From Longimicrobium sp. (GTDB lineage: Bacteria > Gemmatimonadota > Gemmatimonadetes > Longimicrobiales > Longimicrobiaceae): a stretch of 51,618 nucleotides of DNA. The notes under the pieces were generated by a model that saw nothing but the letters and a program-made list of their open reading frames with translations, was not told where the DNA came from and did not search any database. A program made the position numbers and the translations under genes. The stretch is taken from assembly GCA_036387335.1 (NCBI GenBank), contig DASVTZ010000230.1:1-51618 (forward strand). Reading direction: 5' to 3'. Below, in pieces: positions 39,969-48,551 of this stretch (its first letter is position 1; every line of letters begins with the position of its first letter).

Positions 39969-40214
39969 ATGACGACGCAGGAGAAGGAGATCCACGAGCG
40001 GCTGGCGGCACTCACTCCCGCGGAACAGGATCGAGTGCTGGGCTACATCCGCCAGATCAGCGGGGAACCGATCGGGTTGAAGCCGGGGAGCGATTTGCTG
40101 CGGTTCGCGGGGATCTGGACCGATGAAGAAGCCGATGAGATCAGCAGGGCGATAGAAGAAGGATGTGAGAGGGTCGATCTGGCAGGCTGGAAGGTAGATC
40201 TGGATGGTCGGTAA
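39969..40214 (+). CDS. VapB-type antitoxin, copy 2
   Basis: An 81-residue paralogue of 39256-39480. The first 60 residues align nearly throughout (KEIHERLAALTPAEQDRVLG, LRFAGIWTDEEADEISRAIE), but the C-terminus is longer and different (CERVDLAGWKVDLDGR versus CEKVNPDGW). As antitoxin C-termini contact the toxin, the tail difference may set specificity. The start is the ATG after a run of eight G. Confidence 0.85.
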   Translation: MTTQEKEIHERLAALTPAEQDRVLGYIRQISGEPIGLKPGSDLLRFAGIWTDEEADEISRAIEEGCERVDLAGWKVDLDGR

Positions 40215-40593
40215 GATCCTCCTCGATACGAACTTCGTCATCGACCTGCTCAGGGGCAGTCAGGCCGCTCAAAGCGTGGTGACGGCGGCTGAGCAGGTGT
40301 ACGTCCCCGCGACTGTGATGGGGGAGCTGTTCCACGGCGCTGAGGTGTCGGACCGGCGCGAAGCCCAAATGGCGAAGGCTGAGGAATTCGCGTCCCGCAG
40401 CAACCTCCTCCCGTGCGACCTGGAAACCGCGCGACACTACGGCGGGATCAGGGGCACGTTGCGGCGACGAGGGAAGCCGATTCCTGAAAACGACATCTGG
40501 ATCGCCGCCCTGGCGCAGCAGCACGACCTTGCCGTTGCGACGAAGGACGCGCACTTCCGACAAGTTGACGCGCTGCCACTGCTGTCCTGGTAG
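40204..40593 (+). CDS. vapC: VapC-type PIN-domain toxin, copy 2
   Basis: A 129-residue PIN toxin, the same length as copy 1 and matching it over all motifs: ILLDTNFVIDLL, MGELFHGAEVSDRREAQ, LPCDLETARHYGG, IPENDIWIAALAQQHDLAVA, KDAHFRQVDALPLLSW (part shown). The catalytic acids are conserved; the changes lie mainly in residues 18-35, where SQAAQSVVTAAEQV replaces DRAAEGLLAAAEEV. It overlaps its antitoxin by 11 nt and is followed by a strong terminator. Confidence 0.9.
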   Translation: MVGKILLDTNFVIDLLRGSQAAQSVVTAAEQVYVPATVMGELFHGAEVSDRREAQMAKAEEFASRSNLLPCDLETARHYGGIRGTLRRRGKPIPENDIWIAALAQQHDLAVATKDAHFRQVDALPLLSW

Positions 40594-40628
40594 TGCCTAC
40601 CCCCCGGATTGCTTCGGCGACCGGGCGC

Positions 40629-40658
40629 GAGGCCGCCGTCCGGCGGCCTCTGCTTTTT
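40629..40658 (+). terminator. intrinsic terminator after vapBC copy 2
   Basis: A 9-bp perfect stem GAGGCCGCC / GGCGGCCTC with a GTCC loop, then TGCTTTTT. It ends where the convergent minus-strand gene stops (40657). Confidence 0.9.
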
Positions 40659-41658
40659 ACGCCGGCCAATCGCCGATCAGCTCGATCTCGCACAGCTCCG
40701 ATGGTCGCTGGGGATCGTCGGCGTCGACGACGGCCCAGAGGCGGTGGGTGTGGTCGCGCCAGAAGGCGATTCCCTCCACCTTGCCGTCAAAGGGCGCGCC
40801 CGCGGCGTCCACGAGCAGCGTCCAGCGGCCTCCCTCATCGTCCAGAACACCGAGCACCGAGCCGGCCACGCGGCCGTCGCGGGTGGCGTCGGGTGAGTCC
40901 TCCGCGGCGGCGCTGAAGTACACGGTGCCGCCGCGCGCCGTCGCGTCGGTGAAGCCCAGGCGGAGGCTGTCGATGGCGTCGAGGTGGTGCTGGACCACGT
41001 TAGCCGGGGCGGGCGGCGGGCTGGAAGGGTCGCCCAGGTAGGCGAGAAGCGCGGCCAGCGGGAGGTCGCAGGACGCATCGACCGGCTGGAGCCCATCGCG
41101 CGCGGCGCCGTTGCCACGGTTGAAGAGGCGCACCACGCTCCCGACCAGCGCGGCGCCCTCGATGTTCATCTCGCTCCCGCTGAAGCGCCGCTCCGCGCGG
41201 AGCAGGGCGTAGAGCGAGGATGCATCCACCATCTCCACCGCGGGCTCGGCGGTGTTCAGGCGGCGCGCCACCAGCACGCGCTCGCGCTTCCCGGTCGAGC
41301 CGGAGCCGAATGCGAGAAGCACCTCGGCGCCATCGTGCGGCACGGTGACGCACGCCTCCAGGTCCGCCTTGAGGTGCTTGTTGCCGCGCTCGTCGCCAAA
41401 CTGGCGCACCCCGCCCTCCGCCGCCTCCAGCGCGATCGCCCGCACCTCCATGGTGGCGGGATCGACGAGCGCGAGAAACGCGGCATCGTCCTGCACCACC
41501 GCCAGCCGCTCGCCCACCCACGCCATCCCCGAGCCCGCGCGCACGTGGGCCGGCCGGTCCAGCTCGGCGTCCGCGCCCTCCGTGTACAGGAGCGGCGCGG
41601 TGCGTAGAATCCGCGCCGTGAGGCGTGGGTCAGGCAGGATGGCGCGCGGGTCGGTCAT
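40657..41658 (-). CDS. hypothetical protein, probable beta-propeller-like
   Basis: A 333-residue protein I do not recognise with certainty. It has no signal peptide. Repeated strand-turn units such as GMAWVGERLAVVQDDAAFLA, VEGIAFWRDHTHRLWAVVDAD and AGSVLGVLDDEGGRWTLLVD (each in part) suggest a beta-propeller, as in phytase-like or SdiA-regulated proteins. The start at 41658 (MTDPRAILPD) is preceded by non-conserved residues if read further to 41709. It is convergent with the duplicated vapBC module and divergent from the RoxA-like gene. Confidence 0.7.
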   Translation of the reverse strand: MTDPRAILPDPRLTARILRTAPLLYTEGADAELDRPAHVRAGSGMAWVGERLAVVQDDAAFLALVDPATMEVRAIALEAAEGGVRQFGDERGNKHLKADLEACVTVPHDGAEVLLAFGSGSTGKRERVLVARRLNTAEPAVEMVDASSLYALLRAERRFSGSEMNIEGAALVGSVVRLFNRGNGAARDGLQPVDASCDLPLAALLAYLGDPSSPPPAPANVVQHHLDAIDSLRLGFTDATARGGTVYFSAAAEDSPDATRDGRVAGSVLGVLDDEGGRWTLLVDAAGAPFDGKVEGIAFWRDHTHRLWAVVDADDPQRPSELCEIELIGDWPA

Positions 41659-41940
41659 GGGCGCAGGTGGTTGCGGTGCGGCGAAGTTCGAGACGCGCGG
41701 GAGGTGCAAATCTCACGCGCGCCGAACCGCCCCCACGAGACACTTCACCGGCGAAACCGGGCGTGTACGTCCGCCAAACGTTTCCATAGCGGACACATAT
41801 CGGCCGACCGCATCCGAATAGAATGCTTGCATTCGGCCCATATTCCACCCAATGTGCGCCACATACGCGTCTTTTGGAGCGCGCGATGTTACAGGAGGTC
41901 ACGAGCGAACGTCCTCTCAACCCGGACCGGGAGTCGCGTC

Positions 41941-43890
41941 ATGGTGCCGAAATCCTACTGGTTACCGCTGGTTGGCGCGGGCATCATGGCGCTGCTGGCC
42001 GGCTGCGATCAAAAAACCAAGGAGCCGGAAGCGGGTACAACGGACCCCCCGAGCTCGACGGAGCCGCGCCCGCTGACGTCGCAGGAGCGGAAGACGTTCT
42101 ACCACCTTACGGAAGGCAGCGAGGTGATTCCGCTGGATTGGGTAAGGGCCCTCCGCGATTCGAGCACGGGACGGCCGTTCCTGGAGAACCCGGAGCGGTT
42201 CGGCCTGATCGCCGATTCCGCGAACGCGTACCGCCTTCCGGTCGGCGTCACCGCTGGACCAACGGTGGACACGCGCTTTCTCGGCGTGCAGATGCTCGGC
42301 TTCAACTGCTCCGCGTGCCACGTGAACGAGGTCACGTACCAGGGGAAGCGCATCCGCATCGATGGAGGCCCGAGCCGGTTCGACGCGGACGGGTTCAAGG
42401 CGGCGCTCGCCGGGAACATCCGGTATACGATCCGGCATCCGAAGGCGCTGCTGCGGTTCATCTATGACCAGTTGAGGCTGCCTGCCCCAAAGGCGGGACC
42501 GGAGACGTTTCGCCTGCCGCGGAGCCGCGATCCCGCGGCCACCCAGGCGCTCCAGTCGCTTTCGGACGACACCGTCACGCCGCAGGAGGAGGCTTTCCTC
42601 GCGGCGCTGGAAGAAGAGATTCGCGCCGATGAGAGCCGCTTTCCCGCCGTAGACCTCGAAAAGGTCCCGTTCGACAGCACGCACCCCGCCAACCAGCAGC
42701 TCCGCGCCCGGTATTCGCACGTGGAAGGTGGAAGGGCGGAGTCCCGCTTCCGGGAGTCGCTGGACGCACGCGAGTCCGAGGTGCTGCAGAGCCTGGCGCC
42801 GCCCGCAAGCAGAGCCCTATCGGGATCGCTGGCCGAGGCGTTCGTCGTCGCGCGGCTGCTTCGCGACCGCGTGGCCACCCTTACCGGGCTCAGCGGCGAA
42901 AAGGGCGGGTCGGGACCGCCGGACGGCCCGGGACGGGTGGACGCGTTCGGCGTGGCGCGCAACCGCATCTATCCGCAAAGGGCCGTGCCGACGAACGCAC
43001 CCGTCAGCTACCCGCACCTGTGGGGATTCGGGCAGCAGGCGTGGCTGCACTGGGACGCCAACACCAACTCCGTGATGGAGCGCAACCTGGGGCAGGCGCT
43101 GGGCGTGGGCGCCGTGTACGACAAGACTTCGATGCGCTCCACGCTGAATCCGGTCCACATCCACCAGCTCGAAAAGCTGGCGCGCCTCCTTCCAGAACCG
43201 GGCTGGCCGGCCGCCTTTCCCCCGATCGACTCGGCGAAGGCGCGGCAGGGTGCGCCGCTCTTCGGCCAGCGCTGCGCCGGGTGCCACGCGGACAAGCCCG
43301 CCGGCGACCCGTGCTATCCGCTTGCGGTGATCCGCACCGACTCGATGCGCGCGGTCAACTTCGCCACCCCGCTCGGCAACGGGAGGTTCACGGACTCCGT
43401 GGCCCCCGTGCTGCACGCCCTCAAGACGCAGGCATACCGGACGTTCAAGGTGCCCGCATCACAGCAGGCGGAGATGAACGGGATACCGGACAGCGCGGTG
43501 GTGTGGCGCACCACGCGGATGTACGGATCGCGCCCGCTGCGCGGCATATGGGCGACGGCGCCGTTCCTCCACAACGGCTCCGTGCCCAGCCTGTACGAGC
43601 TGCTGCTCCCCGTGGGGCGCCGTAGCCCAACCTTCCCCGTGGGCCACGCGGAGTTCGATCCGGTGAAGGTGGGGTACGTCACCACCGCGCAGCCGGGCTC
43701 GGCCACGTACGACACAAAGGTGGTGGGCAACGCGAACACCGGCCACGAATACGGCACCGACCTCCCGGAGGAGGCGCGGCTCGCCCTGCTGGAGTACCTG
43801 AAGACGCTCGGCTCCTACACCGGCGTCGTCGCGCCGCAGCAGGGCGCCGTGAGCTGTCCCAGCCTGCACGGAACGCAGGCCGGCGGGTAA
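41941..43890 (+). CDS. RoxA-like di-heme cytochrome c lipoprotein
   Basis: A 649-residue lipoprotein (MVPKSYWLPLVGAGIMALLAGC, lipobox AGC; shown in part) with two c-type haem sites: CSACH in the N-terminal third (FNCSACHVNEVTY) and CAGCH in the C-terminal third (GQRCAGCHADKP). Between them are LWGFGQQAWLHWDANTNSVMERNLGQALG and MRSTLNPVHIHQLEKLA (parts shown), typical of the RoxA-like/di-haem cytochrome c peroxidase group. RoxA is a rubber dioxygenase; many relatives have unknown substrates, so I call only the family. Located in the periplasm, it would need an electron donor. A 20-bp perfect terminator follows. Confidence 0.88.
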   Translation: MVPKSYWLPLVGAGIMALLAGCDQKTKEPEAGTTDPPSSTEPRPLTSQERKTFYHLTEGSEVIPLDWVRALRDSSTGRPFLENPERFGLIADSANAYRLPVGVTAGPTVDTRFLGVQMLGFNCSACHVNEVTYQGKRIRIDGGPSRFDADGFKAALAGNIRYTIRHPKALLRFIYDQLRLPAPKAGPETFRLPRSRDPAATQALQSLSDDTVTPQEEAFLAALEEEIRADESRFPAVDLEKVPFDSTHPANQQLRARYSHVEGGRAESRFRESLDARESEVLQSLAPPASRALSGSLAEAFVVARLLRDRVATLTGLSGEKGGSGPPDGPGRVDAFGVARNRIYPQRAVPTNAPVSYPHLWGFGQQAWLHWDANTNSVMERNLGQALGVGAVYDKTSMRSTLNPVHIHQLEKLARLLPEPGWPAAFPPIDSAKARQGAPLFGQRCAGCHADKPAGDPCYPLAVIRTDSMRAVNFATPLGNGRFTDSVAPVLHALKTQAYRTFKVPASQQAEMNGIPDSAVVWRTTRMYGSRPLRGIWATAPFLHNGSVPSLYELLLPVGRRSPTFPVGHAEFDPVKVGYVTTAQPGSATYDTKVVGNANTGHEYGTDLPEEARLALLEYLKTLGSYTGVVAPQQGAVSCPSLHGTQAGG

Positions 43891-43933
43891 CGAAAAGCGG
43901 GAGCCCCGGATGGTCCGGGGCTCCCGCTTTTCG
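43891..43933. terminator. bidirectional intrinsic terminator between roxA-like and argH
   Basis: A perfect 20-bp stem with a TGG loop; the stem begins with CGAAAAGCGGGAG and ends with CTCCCGCTTTTCG, so each strand carries a G+C-rich stem followed by T's. It serves both the di-haem gene and the convergent arg cluster. Confidence 0.93.
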
Positions 43934-43945
43934 TCTGCCCTCGCT

Positions 43946-45364
43946 TCAGAGCTGCGCGCGAAGTGCCGCGATCTGCTCGCGCACGGCGTCGGGCGCGGTG
44001 CCGCCGATGCCGGCGCGGGCGGCGAGCGAGGCGGCGGGGGAGAAGAGGTGCGCGAAGTCCGCGTCCGCGAAGTGCGGCGACACCTCGAGGAAGATCGCCC
44101 GGTCCAGCTCGTCCACGGCGCAGCCCGTCTCCTCGGCCGTGCGCACCAGGCGGCCGACCGCGCCGTGGGCCTCGCGGAACGGCATCCCGCGGCGCACCAG
44201 GAAGTCGGCCAAGTCGGTCGCGAGCATCCCGGCGTCGACGGCGGCGGCGCAACGCTCGGCGTTCAGCTCCAGCGTGCGCACCGTGCCCGCGACGGCCGGG
44301 AGGAGCGATTCGAGCGTGTCGAAGGTGTCGAAGAGCGCTTCCTTGTCTTCCTGCAGGTCCTTGTTGTAGCCGGAGGGGAGCCCCTTCAGCACGGTGAGGA
44401 TACCGGTCAGGTTGCCGATGAGGCGCCCCGCCTTGCCGCGCGCCAGCTCCATGGCGTCGGGGTTGCGCTTCTGCGGCATCAGCGACGAGCCGGTGCTGAA
44501 GCGGTCGGAGAAGCGCACGAAGCCCCACTCCTGCGATCCGAACACCACCAGATCCTCTGCCAGCCGCGACAGGTGCATGCCCACGGCGGCGCCCACGAAC
44601 AGCAGCTCCGCCACCCAATCGCGGTCCGCCACCGCATCGATGGAGTTGGGTGAAACAGCGTGGAAGCCGAGCGTTTCCTTGAGGAGCACGCGGTCCACGG
44701 GGAACGGGCACCCCGCAATGGCCCCGGACCCGAGCGGAAGGACGGCCACGCGGTCGCGCGCCTGCCCCAGCCGCTCGCGGTCGCGCGCCAGCGGCCACGC
44801 GTGCGACAGGAACCAGTGCGCCGCCGAGACCGGCTGCGCGCGCTGCATGTGCGTGTACGACGGCATCACCGTGCCGCGGTGCGCCTCGGCCTGCTCCAGA
44901 AGGGCGCGCTGGAGCTCGCGCACCGCCGCGTCCAGCCGCGCCACCGCGCCCATCGCCCAGAGGCGCGAGTCGGTGGCGACCTGGTCGTTACGCGAGCGGC
45001 CGGTGTGGAGCTTCCCCGCCACGTCGCCGGCCTCCTCGTACAGGAGGCGCTCGACGAGGGAGTGCACGTCCTCGTCGTGGGCGGCGCGCCAGTCGTCGGC
45101 GGACCACCCCTCCAGGCGGGCGGCCACGGCATCCAGCCCCGCCTGCAGCCGCAGCCACTCCGCGTGCGTGACGACCCCCGCCGCGGCGATGGCCGAGGCC
45201 CACGCCTGGCTCCCCGCCACGTCCTCGCGCCACAGGCGAAGGTCCACGGGGAGGGAGCGGTTGAGCCGGTCCATCTCCGGCGCCGGCTCCGCGGCGAAGC
45301 GGCCGCCCCAGAGCTTGGGCTTGGGCTTGGGCGTAGCGTCGGGGTGGGTGGCGGATGCGATCAT
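43946..45364 (-). CDS. argH: argininosuccinate lyase
   Basis: A 472-residue fumarase-superfamily lyase that splits argininosuccinate to arginine and fumarate. It has the family signature GSSLMPQKRNPDAMELARGK (catalytic Ser in the flexible loop), plus KLWGGRFAAEPAPEM at the start, AGKLHTGRSRNDQVATDSRL, and PSYTHMQRAQPVSAAHW (parts shown). Length is typical. It is the last gene of the arg cluster, separated from argG by a 94-nt gap holding an octamer repeat and followed by a strong terminator. Confidence 0.97.
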   Translation of the reverse strand: MIASATHPDATPKPKPKLWGGRFAAEPAPEMDRLNRSLPVDLRLWREDVAGSQAWASAIAAAGVVTHAEWLRLQAGLDAVAARLEGWSADDWRAAHDEDVHSLVERLLYEEAGDVAGKLHTGRSRNDQVATDSRLWAMGAVARLDAAVRELQRALLEQAEAHRGTVMPSYTHMQRAQPVSAAHWFLSHAWPLARDRERLGQARDRVAVLPLGSGAIAGCPFPVDRVLLKETLGFHAVSPNSIDAVADRDWVAELLFVGAAVGMHLSRLAEDLVVFGSQEWGFVRFSDRFSTGSSLMPQKRNPDAMELARGKAGRLIGNLTGILTVLKGLPSGYNKDLQEDKEALFDTFDTLESLLPAVAGTVRTLELNAERCAAAVDAGMLATDLADFLVRRGMPFREAHGAVGRLVRTAEETGCAVDELDRAIFLEVSPHFADADFAHLFSPAASLAARAGIGGTAPDAVREQIAALRAQL

Positions 45365-45380
45365 CGGTGCCTCGACAGAA

Positions 45381-45453
45381 GTGCGTTAGTGCGTTAGTGC
45401 GTCAGTGCGTTGGGCCGCGTGAGTCGTAAGCGCACTCACGCACTCACGCACTA
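45381..45453. repeat. AGTGCGTT octamer inverted repeat between argG and argH
   Basis: A run of AGTGCGTTAGTGCGTTAG followed by more octamers (45381-45412) faces GCACTCACGCACTCACGCAC (45433-45452), able to form an imperfect hairpin. The same octamers bound the 12713-13100 element, and a half copy lies at 32829-32846. It fills nearly all the argG-argH gap. Confidence 0.8.
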
Positions 45454-45458
45454 TCCGT

Positions 45459-46712
45459 TCAGTCCGCCGCCAGATCCCCCGCCAGCCGCGTGATGCCGAG
45501 CGGCGGCGCGGGCGTCTGCTGCTCCTTCAGCGCGGCGACGCGCATGGGGAGGCCGTAGAGGCGGATGAAGCCCGCCGCGTCCGCCTGGTTGTAGACGTCG
45601 TCCTCGCCAAAGGTCACGAAGCGCTCGTCGTACAGCGAGTAGGGCGAGGTGCGGCCCGCGATGGTGTGCGTGCCCCGGTACAGCTTCAGGCGCACGTCGC
45701 CCGTCACGCGCTGCTGCGTCACGTCCACCAGCGCGTCCATGGCCGCGCGCTCCGTGGTCCACCAGCGGCCCTCGTACACCAGGTCCGCGTAGCGCGGGGC
45801 GAGCGCGTCCTTGAGCGCCAGCGTGCGGCGGTCCAGCACCATCTGCTCCAGCTCCGAGTGCGCGGCGTAGAGGAGGGTGCCGCCGGGGGTCTCGTAGACA
45901 CCGCGGCTCTTCATCCCCACCAGCCGGTCCTCCACCAGGTCGATGCGCCCCACGCCGTGCAGCCCGCCGATCTCGTTGAGCCGCTCCAGCAGCGCCACCG
46001 GCGACAGCGCCTCGCCGTCGACGGCCACGGGGTCGCCGGCCTCGAAGGTGATCGTGACGTACTCCGCCTTCGCGGGCGCGTCCTCGGGCGAGCGCGTGAG
46101 GAGGAAGAGGTCCTCGGTCGGCTCGTAGTTGGGGTCCTCCAGCGGGCCGCCCTCGTGGCTCACGTGCCAGATGTTGCGGTCGCGGGAGTAGATCTTCTCG
46201 CGCGTGGCCGTCACGGCGACGTTGTGCAGCGCCGCGTAGTCCAGCGCGTCCTCACGCGAGCGGATGTTCCACTCGCGCCAGGGGGCGATCACCTTCATCT
46301 CCGGCGCGAGCGCGGCATAGGTGAGCTCGAAGCGCACCTGATCGTTCCCCTTCCCCGTGCAGCCGTGCGAGAGGACGTTCGCGCCGATCTTCTGCGCCAC
46401 CGCCACCTGGCGTTGCGCGATGATGGGGCGCGCCATCGAGGTGCCCAGGAGGTACTTGCGGTTGTAGATGGCCCCCGCGCGGAGCGTGGGCCACACGAAG
46501 CCGGTGAGGAACTCCTCGCGCAGGTCCTCGATGAAGCACTCCTTCGCCCCGGACGCGATCGCCTTGGCGTGCACCCCTTCCAGCTCGTCCCCCTGCCCCA
46601 CGTCGCCCGCCACGCAGATGACTTCGGCGTCGTAGTTCTCGCGCAGCCAGGGCACGATGATGGAGGTGTCGAGTCCGCCGGAGTAGGCGAGGACGATGGT
46701 TTGCTTGGGCAT
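45459..46712 (-). CDS. argG: argininosuccinate synthase
   Basis: A 417-residue enzyme joining citrulline and aspartate with ATP. Motifs: [12 protein letters not shown] (PP-loop), [14 protein letters not shown], the WEFREWNIR-like [15 protein letters not shown], and [15 protein letters not shown]. Length is typical of the short ArgG class. AGGAGA stands 8 nt before the ATG. The gap upstream (46713-46827) is mostly a repeat, so argG may have its own transcript or depend on read-through from argC. Confidence 0.97.
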   Translation of the reverse strand: MPKQTIVLAYSGGLDTSIIVPWLRENYDAEVICVAGDVGQGDELEGVHAKAIASGAKECFIEDLREEFLTGFVWPTLRAGAIYNRKYLLGTSMARPIIAQRQVAVAQKIGANVLSHGCTGKGNDQVRFELTYAALAPEMKVIAPWREWNIRSREDALDYAALHNVAVTATREKIYSRDRNIWHVSHEGGPLEDPNYEPTEDLFLLTRSPEDAPAKAEYVTITFEAGDPVAVDGEALSPVALLERLNEIGGLHGVGRIDLVEDRLVGMKSRGVYETPGGTLLYAAHSELEQMVLDRRTLALKDALAPRYADLVYEGRWWTTERAAMDALVDVTQQRVTGDVRLKLYRGTHTIAGRTSPYSLYDERFVTFGEDDVYNQADAAGFIRLYGLPMRVAALKEQQTPAPPLGITRLAGDLAAD

Positions 46713-46765
46713 TGGGGCGGTCTCCTGTATGGGTAAGCGCGGATGGTTCCGGCTCGTTCGTCGGA

Positions 46766-46836
46766 AAGTGCTAAGTCCTAAGTGCTAAGTCCTGAACCGC
46801 TGTTACTCAGCACTTAGGACTTAGCACTCAGCACTC
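46766..46836. repeat. GTGCTAAGTCCT inverted repeat between argA and argG
   Basis: AAGTGCTAAGTCCTAAGTGC and following (46766-46795) faces CTCAGCACTTAGGACTTAGC and following (46806-46835), a near-perfect hairpin. The stop codon of the GNAT gene (46828-46830) lies inside the right arm. Confidence 0.85.
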
Positions 46837-47367
46837 GATCTCCTTCACCACCGCGATCTCATCGCACTTCTCCAGCTTCGCGCAGCCACGGCAGTCCGCC
46901 CAGACCTTGAGGGGGAACATCTCCTTAGGGACCGTGCGGTAGCCCTGCTTGTGGAAGAAGACGTCCTGCAGCGTCAGGGCGAAGACGGTGCCGATGCCGT
47001 GGCGCGCGGCCTCTTCCTCGACGGCGGCGACGAGCTTGCGGCCGACGCCCATGCCGTGCGCGGACTCGTCGACGGCCAGCGAGGCCAGCTCGGCGAGCTG
47101 CGGCGTGTAGACGCGGAGCGCGGCGCAGCCCAGCAGCTTGCCGGAGCCGTCCAGCGCAACCACGAACTCGCGAAAGGTGCGGGCGAGCTGCACGGTCGTC
47201 TTGTGCAGCATCAGCTGCTTGTCGGCAAAGCCGTTGATCAGCGTCTCGATCTGCGCCACGTCCGGAAGGAGCGCTGGACGCACGACGACCTGGGTGTCGA
47301 TGGGCACCGCGGCCGGGCCGTAGCCACTGGGCACCAGGCACTCGGCACTGCGCACTGCGTTGTTCAT
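46828..47367 (-). CDS. argA: GNAT N-acetyltransferase, probable short N-acetylglutamate synthase
   Basis: A 179-residue GNAT protein with the acetyl-CoA site LASLAVDESAHGMGVGRKLVAAVEEEA (parts shown; the Q/RxxGxG/A loop is HGMGVGRKL), and a Cys-rich end WADCRGCAKLEKCDE. Short GNAT NAGS enzymes of this form, without the kinase-like domain, are known in actinobacteria and others; inside arg genes the role is making N-acetylglutamate from glutamate. TGATG joins it to argD (1-nt overlap). The N-terminal residues after MNN (VRSAECLVPSGYG) are read from AGTGCC repeats and probably are not ancestral; a later start is possible. The stop also lies in a repeat. Confidence 0.85.
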   Translation of the reverse strand: MNNAVRSAECLVPSGYGPAAVPIDTQVVVRPALLPDVAQIETLINGFADKQLMLHKTTVQLARTFREFVVALDGSGKLLGCAALRVYTPQLAELASLAVDESAHGMGVGRKLVAAVEEEAARHGIGTVFALTLQDVFFHKQGYRTVPKEMFPLKVWADCRGCAKLEKCDEIAVVKEIEC

Positions 47368-48551
47368 CACAGCACCTCGTCCAGGATGTCGATCCCGCGC
47401 CGCAGCTCGTCGTCCGAGGCCACCAGCGGCGGGAGGATGCGCACCACGTTCGTGCCCGCGGTGCAGAGCAGCAGACCGGCCTCCAGGGCGCGCGCCACCA
47501 CGTCGGCGGCACTGCCCTCCACTTCCACGCCCCACACCATCCCCGCGCCGCGAACGTCGCGGACCTTGCGGTTGCTCAGTGCCAGCGCGCCCAGCCCGTT
47601 CGCCAGCTCGTGCGACTTGCGCCGCACCTCGGCCATGAACTCCGCGCCGCCGAGCTTGCGGCAGGCGGCCAGGGCGGCGCTCGCCACCAGCGGTCCGCCG
47701 CCAAAGGTGGTGCCGTGGTCCCCCGGCTGAAGCGCGGCCGCCACGCGCTCGGTCAGCAGCACCGCGCCCATCGGCAGCCCGCCCGCCAGCGGCTTCGCCA
47801 GCGTCATCAGGTCGGGGGTGACGCCGGCCTGCTCGTGCGCCCAGAGCGTCCCCGTGCGGCCCAGCCCCACCTGCACCTCGTCGAAGATCAGCAGCGCGCC
47901 GGCCTCGTAGCACATCGTGCGCAGCGCCTGGAGGAAGGCGGGCGGCACCGGGAGGACGCCACCCTCCACCTGCACCGGCTCGATGATGACGGCGGTCACC
48001 GTCCCGCCGGCCAGCAGCGCCCGCACGCCGTCCACGTCGCCCACCGAGGCGAAGTGCACCCCCGGCATCAGCGGGAGGAAGGGCGCCTGGTACGCGGGGC
48101 GGTCGGTCGCGGCGAGCGCGCCCATGGTCCGCCCGTGAAAGGAGCCGCGGAAGGCGATGACGTCGGTGCGGTCCTCGTGGCCCTCGGCGCGTGCCCAGCG
48201 GCGCGCGAACTTGAGGGCGCCTTCGTTGGCCTCCGCGCCGGAGTTGCAGAAGAAGGCGCGGTCCGCGAATGAGTGCTCCACCAGCCACTCCGCCAGCTCA
48301 CCCGCGGGACGCGTGCGGAAGAGGTTCGAGGTGTGGATCACCCCGGCGTCCAGCGCGGCGCGGATGGCATCGGCCACCGTGGGGTCGCCGTAGCCCAGGG
48401 CGTTCACCGCGATGCCGCTGGTGAAGTCAAGGAAGCGGTCGCCCTCCTCGGAGACCAGCCAGCACCCATCGCCGGACACGAAGACGGGCCCCGCCGGACG
48501 GTACACGCCCAGGAGCGCGCTGCTGCCGGTGGACATCGCCGCTGTGGTCAT
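47367..48551 (-). CDS. argD: acetylornithine aminotransferase
   Basis: A 394-residue class III aminotransferase: NSGAEANEGALKFAR, SFHGRTMGALAAT, IIEPVQVEGGVLP, FDEVQVGLGRTG, and the PLP Lys in TLAKPLAGGLPMGAV. It converts N-acetylglutamate semialdehyde to N-acetylornithine. ATG 48551 overlaps the argB stop (ATGA, 48548-48551); ATG 48557 is an alternative only two residues earlier. It is joined to the GNAT gene by TGATG. Confidence 0.96.
   Translation of the reverse strand: MTTAAMSTGSSALLGVYRPAGPVFVSGDGCWLVSEEGDRFLDFTSGIAVNALGYGDPTVADAIRAALDAGVIHTSNLFRTRPAGELAEWLVEHSFADRAFFCNSGAEANEGALKFARRWARAEGHEDRTDVIAFRGSFHGRTMGALAATDRPAYQAPFLPLMPGVHFASVGDVDGVRALLAGGTVTAVIIEPVQVEGGVLPVPPAFLQALRTMCYEAGALLIFDEVQVGLGRTGTLWAHEQAGVTPDLMTLAKPLAGGLPMGAVLLTERVAAALQPGDHGTTFGGGPLVASAALAACRKLGGAEFMAEVRRKSHELANGLGALALSNRKVRDVRGAGMVWGVEVEGSAADVVARALEAGLLLCTAGTNVVRILPPLVASDDELRRGIDILDEVL

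Larger units (their letters stand above)
39153..40593 (+). repeat. tandem duplication carrying two VapBC modules
   Basis: Two direct repeats, 39153-39867 and 39868 to about 40593, about 715 nt each. Both begin with CTCGCCG and AGTGCTGGTGA; in the first copy this is the 3' end of the GGDEF-EAL gene (DQCW stop), in the second it is non-coding relic sequence. Both carry the same promoter-proximal stretch, antitoxin, toxin and an 11-nt overlap. Confidence 0.85.

Noticed and set aside
41709-41940. N-terminal extension of the RoxA-like gene from 41671
   Set aside because: The frame is open but the composition changes and the signal peptide with lipobox begins at ATG 41941.
43891-43933. The long perfect hairpin as a small RNA or mobile-element end
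   Set aside because: G+C-rich 20-bp stem with T-runs on each strand between convergent genes is explained by a bidirectional terminator.
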